DNA from: Micropterus salmoides
Taxonomy: Eukaryota; Chordata; Actinopteri; Centrarchiformes; Centrarchidae
NCBI RefSeq assembly: GCF_014851395.1
Contig: NW_024041373.1
Coordinates: 18,655,697 to 18,719,696, forward strand
Direction of reading: 5' to 3'
DNA: 64,000 bases
Shown: positions 22,327 to 35,919 of the stretch, piece after piece
How positions within the stretch are numbered: the first letter of the stretch is position 1
Layout: each line of letters opens with the position of its first letter
Made by a program: the position numbers and the translations under genes
The notes under the pieces: generated by a model
What the model saw: only the letters and a program-made list of their open reading frames with translations
The model's database searches: none
What the model was told of the DNA's origin: nothing

Positions 22327-24899
22327 ATGTTCTGCCTTGTACTCTACTGCAGTAGTTTGGCTATGAGAGGAGAATCGCTCTGTGCGTCTGACACACAGAT
22401 ATTAATTGTTGAACTTGTTCTGAGCCTGCTTTTACTACCTCTGTCACATCCCCTTTTCACACTCTCAACAGCAAAGAGCCAATCAGGTTTCTTGTGCTCC
22501 AATGTCAGGAGTTCACAGAGCAAAGCAGACATTCTCTGTTTTGTACATGAAGCAATAACAAAATAGTTAGATATTATGTTTATATCAAGTTTACATGACT
22601 TAACCTTATATATATTATTATATTTGAGCCAATTATTGAGACTAATAGGAAAAGATTTAATAATGCACATAACTGTTGTGTCCAAACTCAAGGTACTGCA
22701 ATGAACTATTGAAAAAAGAACTGCTTATGTTGATTCCTCACCACTGTAAAACATTTTGACTTTCAAATGTGTTTATGTAATCAGAAAGAAAAGTCTTTGT
22801 GGATAATGGTTTCGAATTTGCCTCACCTGCCTTCTACATATGCACACATCTTTATGTTGTTGCTCTGTAACACAAATACTTGACAAACCAACTTTGTTTT
22901 CATATATTAAAGTTACATGTTGTCTTAATATTCAGATATTATTCATCAGTAGGTTTCTTAAAGTCCACAATAAGAGAGGGAGCTGTAGACAAACTTTTTT
23001 GCAAACTTAACCCAAATATGTCATGGAGTTAAAATCGTCCTTCCACCTCATTAACTGATGGACTAACTTCCAAAAATCAAACTGTAATGTAATCTGTTTT
23101 ATCTGAGTGTTGCTCTTGTAGCTGACAGCTGACAAGACAGAGGATGTTAGTTTGAGAAAGGTGTCTCAGACAATGTCACTCCTTATCCACAGCAAACTAC
23201 CAAAAACTGTGAAATTTGCACAAATGGATAGTCTCAGCAATACAAAACTGTTTTATATTTTCCACAGATTTCTATGTCTTGGAGGGTTCATGTGAAATGA
23301 GAAAAGATTGAGTGATTGTGTTTTATTTGATTATTTATTAAGGGTCTAACCACCAAAAGCTTCAAGCCATGTCTTCATCCGTTTCTGTTATATATTTGTC
23401 TATTTTTCTCCAGCACTCACATACAAAGACCAGCAGGGGTTTCAATCTAAGGTTTCCAATCTATCTTTGTTGCTGATGAGCCTTTATTTGTTCATTCTTC
23501 TTTAAATCAAACAGCCTTTTCCATTTCCCCCCTTTTTCTTTAATTTGCCCTAAAATAATACTGGAAAATAAAACAATAAATTTAAGAGGTAATGTTGATT
23601 TACATTTGTAATGGTAGCTCGGACCAGTACTGTTGCGATCGATACATTGACATGTAATGCAGAGAAGACATATTACTTCAGTGTGAACAGTCTTCTGGTA
23701 ATGACATACTTAATCATTCATTTAGTAGGCAGTATGCAGTATATATATGTAGTAGGCCGTATGTTAGTATGTGATTTCAAACACAGCTTAACTTACTTCT
23801 AATGCAAACCGACCATTTCCTACTGCTGCAGCTTCACATTAAAAGCATTTAACTGGTGAAACACTAGTTGACTTTTATTATGAAGTAGTTACGGAAATGC
23901 AGTGTCATCACTTTTATAATATCAGTTTCAAGGAAGAAATAGCACCATTAAAAAAAACTTACTGGAGGTCCTCGACTTTGTCGGTGACTGAGAAGGAAGG
24001 TGATTTGGTTTTCTTCTCCAGCAGTAAGGCCAGTGTGCTTTACGGCTACTACTACAGAGGATGTAGCTTTTATAGTGAAAAGTATGGGCACTGGTATATG
24101 TAATATCTGTCCGTTTATTCCAAAAGTTGTAAAGAAAGCAAGGGAAGTATATAATAAAGCCATAGATGGATAGATGGATGAACCTAGTTAAAGAGTAACA
24201 GCCCGGACAGGATGCTCTTAGTAGAGCAAACCTGTCTGCAGCGAGGCAGGAATCATATCATTGTTCAACACTACACCTGGGATTCTATTGGTTGGGGGAT
24301 TTTGACAGGGTTATTACACAAAAAAATCAGACACCAGAGCAAATCCGTACGAATTATTGACAGCTTGTTGTCAAAGGTTTTGGTCCTGAAGCTTTAACCA
24401 CTACTTACAGGTTCTTGACTTAGCATATGCCACTGTTCAATGTAGCAAACCTAAATTTAGTTATGCAATTTAACAAATTTATGAGAATTGATACCCAGTT
24501 ATGAATTTTATTATTCATAAAATCAAACCAGATTCCTCGTTTCAGGGCACCACCGGAGTTGTTATAATCCTAGAGTCTCCGGACCTCTAGGTAGTTTTAA
24601 TAATTATACAATTATTACTAGTGATCAGTTAGTTAATAATCGCTCAATTATCTTAAATCAGTCAGTCAGTCTCACACACAGCTCTTGATTATATTACAGT
24701 GAATTTATTCTCTAACTAATGTGATAAGAAGATGGTTGGATACAGGGAACATAAACATTTGCTGAACAATGAGCCTGGAGGTTCGATTGTGGGAAGCATT
24801 TGACTCATACGGCATAGAAGAGCTACTGAAAGTAAACTAATGCTATGATTTTAGGAGTTCAAATGGACATATCTGATCACAGACAGAACGTGTGTTAAG
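22327..24899. other. ido upstream region and unannotated sequence
   Basis: The ido promoter should lie here on the minus strand. A TATA-like ATATATAAGG occurs at about 22602-22611 (-), roughly 280 bp before the ATG. I could not find a full interferon-stimulated response element (GAAANNGAAA) close to it. Phrases such as GTAGTAGGCCGTATGTTAGTAT near 23745 suggest a decayed short DNA element. Frames on both strands overlapping exon 1 are shadows. Confidence 0.35.
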
Positions 24900-25460
24900 T
24901 CTTACTGCTTGTCGACAGTCTGCTTTTGGCCTGTTGCACGGGTCCCATTCTAGCTGCCGATCCTGGCTTTTTGCTAGGGATTCTCCAGGGTTCTCCGTGT
25001 CTGATTGAAAACGCCTCCTCCGTCTGGCAATTCGGCTGTTTTCAGGTTTTCTTCGTTGCCGCTGGCAAGACCACGTGTCTTGGTCTGACCTCGGTGAAGT
25101 TGGTTCAACGAAAAAGGCTTAAAATGGAACTTGGTCGTTCCTGAATTAGTCCAGTGTAACTTAACGGACTGATAAATTTAACAAACAAAAGAAATAAAGA
25201 AAATAAAACAATGTGAAGGGCAGATCGATGTCGCGGCACTTCAGGTGTGTAGCTTCAGGCGAAACACAAGGCCTGTTTCGCTGGTCGACTCTGAGGGCGT
25301 TGCTTGGGGAGGCACGCCACACGTGTGCCGAAGCGTCCAGAGGGCAGAGCAGAGTGGAAGAGAGCCAACAGCGAAGAGAAGAGCGCACGAGAGGTCGCGT
25401 GTCGCTCTTTTGTTGTCTGGGGCGTGGTTCCCCAGGGGGCGTCTCAGGTTTCCCAAGGGA
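24900..25460. other. CpG-rich block of unknown function
   Basis: This block has clearly higher GC and CpG density than its AT-rich flanks, especially at 25205-25440. Frames of 70-90 residues open on several strands at once, which is what high GC produces by chance. It could be a CpG-island promoter or part of a long terminal repeat. No TG/CA ends with a target-site duplication were found, so neither is claimed. Confidence 0.35.
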
Positions 25461-26389
25461 CTGCCTTTCTAAACTTAATGTCTAAAAAGAAATCTATTTG
25501 CACGTATTATAATCAAATATTTTCCACAATCGAACCTCAATGGTCAAACTGTTTTACTGTTCTGGGCATTTGGTAACAGGAAGCAATTGTCACATTATTG
25601 GTCATATATTTATACATTTAACGGCATTTCCAACGAAGGCATGTAATAGTTATTTTGGGGGAGCTCAGGTTACATGAGGAAAGCTTGGATTACTCCAAGA
25701 TAGTCTCTCCTGAGGAACCGGGGAACTTGTTGATTCATCCTTAAATTCAAGCTGGCGGTTAAGAGTATCGTAAAACATTCCTTTGTCATCATTTCTAAAG
25801 GAATTTTGTAGGAAAGTATTATGAACAAGCATTGATTACATCAGATGAAGGAGTGTCTTGCTGAAAATAAAAACACTGCACAAGTAACTTTCTTTTCAGC
25901 ACTAATATCAACAACAGATAGCAACAACAGTTAACATAACTACTCAAATAGAGGCAAACGTAATCAGGTAACTAAAGATTTAATTAAACTTAATTAAATG
26001 CTTTGAGTCTTTGGAGACTGCAGTCTTTGGCCATTCAAAGTTCGGCTTTTCTGGATTTTGTCACACCTAGGTGAGACAAGGAGTATCCCTTTGATGTGGT
26101 AATAAAACAAAGAATAAGGTCAGTTGCCACGGAAACATGTGTGGGGGGGCCAGTTTTGATAGGCTGTTCAGGGAGATGCCAATGGCTGGTTCGTGTCCCT
26201 TTGTCAGTTTAACAGTCAGGCCCCGCGTTATCAGCTTCGGAATCAAAAAGGTGCCAGTTTTATGGTCGGGATAGCACTTAGAGAAAGCAACTTTGACCCC
26301 TCCCCTTCTTCTCTGGGGAGGAGAAAGGAATTTAGAGTAGCTCCAAATTTATTCAGTATAAAATGCACAAATCCACACCGTTGTTCACT
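25461..26389. other. Unannotated sequence
   Basis: Mixed AT-rich sequence with a moderately GC-rich part near 26130-26340. TATAAAATG is at about 26357 (+). No supported gene. Confidence 0.35.
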
Positions 26390-26478
26390 ACATCAAGCTG
26401 GACGCTGGTGAAAGACCATCTGCCTTCCTCCAGCAACTGCAGCGCTCTTTGAATTCTGTTGTCAAAAGAGGATGCATC
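26390..26478 (-). other. Possible isolated coding exon
   Basis: On the minus strand an acceptor-like TTTCACTTGTTAG ends at 26479. It is followed by an open stretch reading DASSFDNRIQRALQLLEEGR, then WSFTSVQLDVV, which has helical, protein-like composition. The same frame stays open to a TGA near 26356, where AATAAA overlaps. No partner exon or homologue is recognised. It may be a terminal exon of a neighbour of ido, an exon remnant, or chance. Confidence 0.25.
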
Positions 26479-29400
26479 CTAACAAGTGAAATAGAAAAAC
26501 ACCTCATTAAACAAGTCTGCTGTGGAAGCTGGGATAACAGTCATGACAAATTTACAACTTGAACAGAAGAAAGACATACCACATACTTTTCAAAGCTGAC
26601 CACTAACTGTTCGTCAAAAATGCATCTACACAACAAGACAAGGGGTCATTTTCAACATTGTTTGATAGTGGACTACTATGAAATATTGCAGAGAGTAATG
26701 GAACAAGAAGGAGCAGCTACAGGGAGCCATTAAATGAAGCACTGCAGGCAACAGGCTGCTAACCTCCAACTTATCAGCGAGGTAACCAACTCTTTCTTGG
26801 TTGTCTGTCACTCATTGCAGTTTCATTGTTCAACATGGTTCACAACAGTCTCATCACTGTTCATAAATGTGTCTTGTGTTTCCCTCTGGATGTTTAGATA
26901 TTTGCAGTCAGTTTGGATTTAGTAACTTCTCACTTGTTCATGTATGGATTACTTTGATATTGCTTTTGGACTGCCTGACCCACATTATTTGTAAGTTTGA
27001 CCCATCTGTGTTAATAAACCCCACTAAACTATAACTCTGTCTTGCTAGTGTCTGCATCTGGGCCCAAAACCCCTGTTTATGGTGCCTTTGTATCTGACTG
27101 AACTAGTTTCACTGCTGAATTCCAAACTTGTTTTTACATGTTTGTGTGTAGATTAAACAAACAGACTCAATTCCTTTATTAATGAGCTACAGATTTTGCC
27201 TGAGCAAAGTTAGCTGTTTCCCCCTGCTTTTAATAACTAAACTATCCTAAGCTAATCACCTGCTGGTTCTAGCCTCATATTTAGAGTACAGATAAGAAGA
27301 AATATTGATCTTCTAATCTACTCTAAGGAAACGGAATAATTGTGCTTTCTAAAATGTTGAACTATTCATTCAAATCTTGTCTGCACCTACTGTACTCTTA
27401 CAAGTACAAACTGTGGTGGATATTGTATATTTCCTTGTGAAAAAATAAACAAATAAAGAATGTTACAACAAACAGTTGCTGTTGGGCTATGTGGAGCAAC
27501 AGAATTGTTTCAGATGAAGGACAGGTCACTGCATCAAGTGTTTTCAGTGAATCTGACAAAAAGGAACAGAGAAGGTAGAGCATTTATTGCTACCATACAG
27601 ATAAGGAGTACTAGGAAGGAACGTCAGTAACCTTTAGCAAAACCCTTTCTCAGCCTTGAGACTATGTGGAAAAGAGAAAAACAAACTAATTTATCACGAG
27701 AATGGAATCCTCCCTATGCCCCATGCAACAAACTTACTCAGAAAAGTTACTTCAGTATGTAGCTCATTACTACCAACCTCTGCAAGGTAATTATTATTAA
27801 TTTTGTTCTTACATAAACATTTTTTTAACAACTAAACTATATGAGAAGCATTTTATTTGATCAGCAGAGTTTCCCAAGTGCACCTGTTCCTGTAAATTGA
27901 ATACACCTGCTATGGTGAAAAATGTTTTGGAAACATCCTTTAGTACTGTGAAGGAATATGTATAATATTTTAGTAGTGTAGGGGGTTAAATGGCATAACT
28001 TTTTATATTAAATACTATAATAATGAATTTCTAAAAGTTAAATTCACCTTGGGGCACCACTCTTAAATAAGAGAAAATTGATAGCCAATTACCTTATTCA
28101 GTCTTATTGAATAAGATATACTAAACTATTAATTTAAAATTCTGATTAATAATTCAATTAAAAACTATAACTATCGTCTGTGGTTGTGTTTTTGGCCAAA
28201 TCAGAGGTTTATGTTTATGTGAGCTGTGTAACAGTGCCAGTTAGTTGCAAGTTAAAAGGAGTTATTTAACATGCAAAGACTGTATGTCTGTGTGAAGCAT
28301 AACATTTCTAACAACAATTTAGCGGTGGCTGATTGTATGATTATTTAATAATCTCACGTTAACAATGAAAGGATCACAACAATATTTTATAATGCCCAGT
28401 TACGTTACCAGTCCATTGCGTTGTGCTGTGGTTTTTATTAATGAAGTGTCGTCAATGGGCAGAGGTCACAGGTCACTGACCACTCGTACCTGCAGCTGGG
28501 TCTGATCCCTTGCACTGCAACTCTGAAAAACTAATGTAACTAATGTTGTATGTAAATTTACTACAGAATGAAAGTGAACAAGTGAAAATTTTGATCTCAG
28601 TTACATTTGCTTGGGATTTTATAATCAACACAACAGCCCCCAATCCTCTTCCTCCCTGGCACTTTCACTGCTTTCTCTGTTTGAAATGCATGTATTATAT
28701 GGAGCACATCTGCAGTAGCTCTGCAATCAAGGCCCAGTGGGGTATGTTGAGATTCCAAGTGAAATTTGTAATGTTGATCAAGGCTGTGTACCAATTGTGC
28801 CAGTTTTCTTGTATTACAGATCAGTCCAAGCTCATTCCAAACAATGTTAAACATACCAACCCATTGTCTATATTTGGATGTTATGGGAAATATGTATTGC
28901 AGTGCTGATATTTAAATTTGTGTCCAAAGATGATGACATTTCAAAAACCTTTTAGATACCTCTAAAATATGAGATCATATCTATGGATACATTGTAGATC
29001 CTTCTTAAAATTACATTATAATCCATTATGCATTATGCATGAGTTGAGCTAATGTTATCATGCATAAAAAAAATACTGCTGGGTTTTTTTCCAATGGGTA
29101 AATCGGTGTCATACAGAGGCTGCTTTGTCCTCTGTCACTGGGACTTTTCTCTGGGATTTGATCAGGTTGGGAGTTTACCACATCTGAGCTGCTTTGTCAA
29201 AGGGCTGCATCACAGCAGCATTAGCAGAGCAATTGCCTGCCCCCACCTATCATGCAAGCCCTCAAGCCTCCCATGGTCAGCGTGCTTTACTGCCACTGCC
29301 AGCAATCTCTCAAACCATTTAACCCTCCAAAGCGGCAGGAGAAACGGACAGGAAGGAGAGAGGATCAGGAGGAATGAAAGCTGTGGTGCTCAAATTAATT

Positions 29401-32400
29401 TCAAGACCACTTACCAAGTCATCAGACACATGGGGCACAAAGGGACAGTAAATTTACTCTGCAAGGGAAGAAGTGGATAAATTGGTAAAAGGGACTTGAA
29501 TTCAGGACAGCAATGTTAAAAGGTGAGAAAGGGGCATAGATAAAGCAGCAGTGTTTGAAGCTGAGGTTCATCTTGTAGATTTGGATACCATTTCAGTCAC
29601 AATGGCATCCCTCATTTCTTTCTATTTCTTGCTCACTGTCTGCGACTCCCCAACTTGTTTTCTTTTCTTTCCCACATGCATGTTGTCTGGAGGCAAAAGA
29701 ATGATGTCTAACTTGCCTTGCCTTGGGCACAAAATGTCAGGGGGCGCTGCAAGAGAAAGTTTACGACTCAGCGCAAATCAACTCTGCCCAGCTGTGAGTT
29801 CAGACAGTAACGTAACTGGTAGGGTTTTGCAATATAAACATCTTAAAACTGAAGCGCAGCCTTGTTCTGTTTTGGACTGTGAGCTGCACTTTATCAGAGC
29901 TGATCAACGTGTGTGTGGATTTGTGATGAGTAGTGTTTTTGGTTGGTTTTGGTTTCATATGCAGCATGCAGTCCACACACTGTCCAACTGTTCATCAAAC
30001 AGTCTAAAGGGGATAGTGTATATACTAGCAGATTAATAACATAATGCACAGCAGAGTATAGGCCAGATAGAATTAAAAATATTATGAATTCTCATTAAAT
30101 GATGATGTTAGTCTTGTAATATTGTGATTTTTTTCTGGACATGTCAGAGAACGCAGTATGTGAGAGAGATTCTGAATGTGCAGAATGTTTTGTACATGAG
30201 CAGAATTGAATTAATTTATCATTGAGGTGAAAAGGTCCCACGTATTTCCCCAAGAGGTTATTTCCCCAAACAGAGACTCAAAAGAGGAGGGAAGGCTAAG
30301 CATGTGTACTGACTCAGCAGGGATTTTATTAATTTAGAAAAGTTGATCTAAAGGAGAAACATATTTAAAAGCAATAGCTACAGAATACCTGAAAGCCTGA
30401 CTGCATTATATTCTAATAAATTTTAATATTTTGAATTGTCACCTATATCCTGAATGAACCCACCTATATCCTGAATACTGTGTTTCCCTTTATATAGATG
30501 ACGATAACCCATAAATTGGTGCAGAAATATTCACCAGAATGCCGGAAATTTAGTATTTAATGCTTAAAATTTCCTGGGGTGGAACCCCAGACCCTCCACT
30601 TGATCCCCTTCACAGTTTAAACTAAATCAGTGCTCTTGCATGTCAGGAAAATTACCCCATAAATTTACTACAATGAAAGAAAATAGTATCTGGGTTGACA
30701 CACAGTTTATGGGGGGACACATTCCCAGATCACAGGTTAGGTTTGGTCTCCCAATTTACTACGATGTGGAGGCTGATCACACTTCTTCATTATTGACCAT
30801 GATTATTGACTTGGCTCTTCATCTATAATGCTAATAAAATAATGCTTGTGAGTTTGGCTGCTGAACTTTTTTAATAATTCCTCAGAATTGAGAAGTGATG
30901 ACCCCAACCACTGTGGTGGACTTTTTATGATTGTTCATGGTGGGGCTCCAATACTGTCAGGGCCGGCCCTGCATCTACTGCATCTACTGATGGAAAGAGA
31001 AACAGAAAGAGAAATGCTTTCATTCTTTGTGCTCCTTTGAGTGTTAGTTGTGTTACACTATGTATAAAATTGGAATTAACAGGTACTGGAAAGTATTTAA
31101 TATTTAAATGTGAGAATTAATCATAATTTTTAAACATAACCACTGTTTAATTAACAAAAAGATTGGTCTTAAAGGTCTTTGGCTTCTACATTTTATGTAG
31201 CAAGTTTTGCAAACTGTCTTTTAATTCAAAGAAATTCCCCAAACACTGTCATCCTGGCTTCAGGCAAGCTAAACATTGAATCTAGGGTTAAGGACTTGTC
31301 TAAATGTTCTCTATGAAATGTCTCAAATGATGCACCATCCAAGTTTCAAAATAAGCCTGTTTAAGTCTGACAGTCCTATCCTGTGGGGACCTTTTTCAAA
31401 TGTTGCCTGATTCCAGTTGTTATTTACCCAGTTGGACTAATAACAACGTCAATTTCACAGTAACTCACTCCTACACACTGCTCCACTTTATGGGTAGTGT
31501 CTAAAATAGTGCTGTGCAGTGCTCATTGGGCTCATTAACCAAAGCCTGGCTGATGCTTTTTGGACATACACAAGTTTTCTTGTTACTCATCAAACGCCAA
31601 AGCTGCTGTAATAATTGGCTAAGTTTTGAAGATCTTTGTATTTTTAGAAAGCCTATGAGAACCATCCCAACCTGAGATTTAGCACTCAACCTTTTCCGCA
31701 TGTAGAGGAACTCTTAATTAGGGCTAAACTGGGTCAAATTAGGGTTTTGTTCAGACAAAGCATTATAGTTAAGATGTCAGAAATTCTCACCGTGGTGGAG
31801 TACACTCTAATAACTATTATGAACCATGTCACTCATATGCCTTTGTATAAGCGTTTATTTTTTTATAACTGCAGATCCTATATTTTTTGTTGTTATATAA
31901 TTTCATATAATTACAGTTTAAAATGTGTGAATAATGGGAAATGTCATATGAAGTACAATTCAAATTAGTCAAATGACAACAATCCCCCATCTTTACTGTT
32001 ACTAATCCTGTCAAAATGTTATCGTATGGTAGATTATTTACAATTACAACCACTTGAAATTGAGATTTCAGAATGCACCTGCTGATGAAAATTCACCATC
32101 TTTCAACTGCTGTCTCTGGCTGACTTTTTAATGTTTCCAGTTGACTCATTTGAACACAAGATTTTTGAACGTTGGATGTGGTTGCTTATGATACTGATTC
32201 AACCCAGCAACCTGTGACATCAAAAACTAATATGAATTTGTGATTTAATGATTTGCTCCTTGTTAGCCAAACATTAGATATACATTAGAGCAGAAAAACA
32301 TTAATCTATTCCTCTCACTTTTGCTCACGTGCTTTGGTTTTGGAGAAGTCAAAAACTGACAGGTATCACACTAACTACAGCCACATGCACACCGCTTCAG

Positions 32401-33021
32401 GAGCTATGACTGGATATTCATTGTTTGGGGGAGAGGTTTAGCAAATGGTCAGTTCAGAATTTAATTATGCTAATGAGCCATTCGCTGAAATAAACAGAAA
32501 AACTTCCACTCCCTTTTTAATTATTTAAAGGAGAAAAAAACAGACTTAACGAACAAGAGCATTTCTGGATCTTGTTGTTTTCAGTGATGCACTACATAAA
32601 TAATGTATACATTTTAAATATACTCTTTTTAAAATCATTTAAGGCTCTAGGCCAAGCATTCATTAAACATGAAGAATGTTATTGCATTATTCAAACCATA
32701 TCAATAGGCTTAGATAATTTTGTTGTAAGACCTATAAAAATTGTTTTTATGCATGTAGTGTCTTGCTATCTCAGTTGTGAAAACTATGACTCTGTTGAAC
32801 AATGACAGGTATGACAAATTCTGACAGCCGATTTATCAGTCTCCTTTGTAAGCCGCTCTGCCTAGTATATCTCCTGAAGATGTCAAAGAAAGACAAGTAC
32901 AGAATCGTTCTGCTCCTGGTCATGCCTCGAACATATGGGACATGTCAAGGGAGAAAGGAAACAAAGACTAAACGTTTTGGATAAAGAACACAGCCATTTA
33001 TAAGTTCTCGTTGTCCAGAAT
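26479..33021. other. Unannotated gene-poor sequence
   Basis: No splice-bounded coding exon, repeat terminus or RNA gene could be supported over this 6.5 kb. The 142- and 161-residue frames at 29052-29480 and 29551-30036 have no motif and an unlikely composition. A short tandem phrase CACCTATATCCTGAAT occurs twice near 30440-30476. Confidence 0.4.
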
Positions 33022-33022
33022 G

Positions 33023-33054
<32 letters not shown>

Positions 33055-33059
33055 CACAG
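33022..33059 (+). repeat. (CA)n microsatellite with one interruption
   Basis: A CA run interrupted once by CG near 33048. Confidence 0.95.
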
Positions 33060-34194
33060 GCCCTGCTAAAACACCCTCTCCATTACTTTCAACATCCACT
33101 TGCTGACACCTTCCAAACAGGTAGAGCCAAGGGTGGGTCATTCATCAAAGCTAGAGGATCAGTTGGTGTGTCGGTGTGTGAGAGGTCTGCACTACGAAGC
33201 GAGGCAACTGTCTTATCCAGGTAACATCAGGAGTGACGTCGTGCGTTAACTTCTCAATTAACCCGTACTGTGAAAGGTGAGCAAATTATACCCAGGGTAT
33301 GCTGTCTTGGCAATTTACGCTGCATCTCTAAACTGCTGTATGTACATGAATGGGTTATTATAAGTGTAGACCACACGAAGTCTGTACTCAGTGTAAATGA
33401 TGAGAATTATTAATACACACCAGTTGTTGCCACACGTGCTTTCCACTGGGGTTGTAGCTGAAATGATTGTTAAAATAATGGTAAAACACAATAGCATTAC
33501 ATTAATACAGGTAGCCATAGGGAGCAGCTCTTAATTCATTTATGGGTCAATTTCTGAGATTTAGCCCATGTGTATAATTTCATTATGAATAATTTTCTCA
33601 TATTTAGACTATTTTAAGTGTCCAAAAAATACAGAGAATACTTTCTGAGATGAAAGTGGCGAGGAAAAAAACAAAATTTAAGGCCTAAAGTAGTATTTGA
33701 TTATTGCTAAACGTTATTGCAAAGTGTTATTGGATAATCCACTGCAGGCATAATATGGTGGTATCTGTGGTGTGATGTTGCAGCCTTGCAAAGTAAACTG
33801 ATGCAGTTCCTTGACAATCACAATTTTGAGTTCCTCTCATACATTTATGACATAAAGTCAGAGAAAATTTGAGTTTTTAACTTCATTGAAATTTACTTTA
33901 AGCTTAGAGTTTTTCTCTGATTATTATCTCTCCAATGGCTACCTCACTAACCATTTTCCTTATCATCCAATAAATTAAACTATGCTGACTTTGCTGAACC
34001 TCTCCTGTAAAAAAATGCAAAAGGTTACTGAAAAGCCGGCAGGCTAGCCAACGGCAACATATGATGTAGGCTAAATGAAGCCAATGTAGCGTTTTCATTT
34101 AACAAGCGTGGATTAGTTCAGTGATAAAAATATTACTGTAACATTGCACTGGGAGTTTACCTGAGTTTCCAGCATTTTGTGTGACGTAGTCTCT
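33060..34194. other. Unannotated sequence, possibly part repeat
   Basis: CTGCACTACGAAGCGAGGC near 33187-33205 followed by CTTCTCAATTAACCC resembles a common teleost DNA-element end, but boundaries are not clear. Otherwise nothing is recognised. Confidence 0.3.
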
Positions 34195-34282
34195 TGTTAA
34201 GCACACGCTTGGAAAGATAGTAGTTGCAATCTGAAACCTCACTGCTAGAGGGCACCGAAAACTACACATGGCCTCTTTAAGT
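34195..34282 (-). repeat. End of a short interspersed element
   Basis: GCAATCTGAAACCTCACTGC, CTAGAGGGCACCGAAAACTACACA and CCTCTTTAA follow the order of a very common teleost repeat end. The solo LTR at 34289 lies immediately to its right. Confidence 0.45.
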
Positions 34283-34288
34283 GGAAAC

Positions 34289-34774
34289 TGTCACAGTTGG
34301 TCCTGTGACAGTTGGAGGTTGCTTCCTTTGTTTTCTTTTCCTGTGGTGTTCTGTGGGTGTGTCTTTCCCTTGGCAGCGAGCTGGTCGCCCGGCAAGGCTA
34401 CACACCTGTTGCCAATCCTCATCTACACCTGGTCTTAAGATGTGGGGCTCCCTGAGACTCGTCGCCAGATTATTCCTAGCCATAACTTGGTTGAGTACTT
34501 CAGGCCAGCTTGTTTCCTGAGCATTTAGTCTGTTTCCAGTGTGTCTCTGCCTGAACCCAGATTAATGTTTTTTTTGTTGCCGAGTCCGGTGTCATTTGCC
34601 CTGCTTGGAGGATCTCTAGGAGAGTGGATTGCCCCTGCCCAGGACTGCCTGCCCCTGCTCACATCTCACCCACTACCATTTTGTACTAGTCCTTTGTGAA
34701 TAAACTCTTTACTTTGACGGGCTTTGAGTGTTCTGTATCCGCACCCCGGTCCTCAGTCTTACTAAAACCTAACA
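34289..34774 (+). mobile_element. Solo LTR of a retrotransposon (486 bp)
   Basis: The unit starts TGTCACAGTTGG and ends CCTAACA, and is flanked on both sides by the hexamer GGAAAC (34283-34288 and 34775-34780). A polyadenylation signal AATAAA lies at 34699-34704. These features match a Ty3/gypsy-like LTR left after recombination of a full element. No internal coding region is present. The 79- and 68-residue frames inside are not genes. Confidence 0.82.
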
Positions 34775-34780
34775 GGAAAC

Positions 34781-35919
34781 AAGTCTAAAATGATGTGCTT
34801 TTAAAAAGAGATTTAAAAGATGAAGACCTAAGTTGCTCTCTGGTTTTTAGCTTCAGCCTCAGAACCCCTAACAAGGACCCACTGGAGGATAGAAGGCTGC
34901 ATGCGGATTCATCTGGAGTTAGAAGGTCAGTAACTAATCCCATATAGGCCTTAAAATTATAATCTTCAGGAAAGCACAATGCACACAGGATGAATTTAGG
35001 GTTATGCACTCTCCTGTTAGATTTTGAGGGTCATACTATTACATTTAAACCAAGGTGTCTAGAACTACTACACATTTTTAAATGGATAATCGGCAACATT
35101 GCTCAAGGGGGCACTGAGGCAAGTGCTGGTGAAAAGGTTAAATGTGTTTGTTTATATACTCCAATTGACAGTGCTATTAGCAGTGCCAGTGCATTGTTTT
35201 ATCTAGAACGCTTACGCTGCATAAAGCTGGTAAATGTTGACCTTTGCATTATCAGTGTGCATCCTTTCTCAAAGAACCACTTGACTATGACACTGTGATT
35301 GGACAAGGGTGTTCTACACTGGGCCAGTGCTACCTCCCAGATATACAGTATGTAAAAGGAGATTTGGTCTTTTCATGAATGTCTTCATTAATTTCTTGAA
35401 TATTACTACAAAGTTAGAACTAGATAGACATGGTAGGAGTAATGTTAGGTTAAATGGTTAACCCTGCATTCTTTATTGCCACACTAAATTAAATAGGATT
35501 TATGTTGATTAATGGGTCTGAATATATATAATAGAAACAAATTACTATGTTAACTGTATGGTCATACAATATCTATGTATTTGTCAGTGGCTTGGTATGG
35601 AAGGTATCGCACAGTTGTGAATTTATGTACTGAGCATACAGAAAAAAATTAATGACACAAGACACATCACACAACTATATACTGTTGTGCATCCCATGAA
35701 CATCATTGCACCACACATCCTTAATCTTCACAACATTAATTTTAAAGTAATTTACATATTCAAACTAGTCTAGTTGAGGTTTTATACACTGATATGCTAC
35801 AAGGAAAAGCTAGTCTGCCTTAATAAAAGAACATTGTGGTATTTATATTTCAATTTAGTACACATGAAGACAAGGCAGCTTCTGGCCATGTTGATGTCTT
35901 AGATGTTGACATCCAACCA
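34781..35919. other. Unannotated sequence
   Basis: Nothing supportable is seen. Confidence 0.4.

Noticed and set aside
22150..22691. Frames of 138 (+) and 115 (-) residues around ido exon 1
   Set aside because: The plus frame is antisense to ido exon 1. The minus frame ends at 22344, before the ido ATG, and has no motif.
24180..26392. A long solo LTR spanning the CpG-rich block
   Set aside because: A TG...CA pair can be drawn, but no matching target-site duplication was found at the proposed ends.
29052..30036. Open frames of 142 and 161 residues on the plus strand
   Set aside because: They show no domain motif, odd Cys/Ser/His-rich composition and no splice or conservation evidence. Frames this long occur by chance in 64 kb.
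30958..30972. CAGGGCCGGCCCTG as an hAT terminal repeat
   Set aside because: It is a short palindrome. No partner end or target duplication was found nearby.
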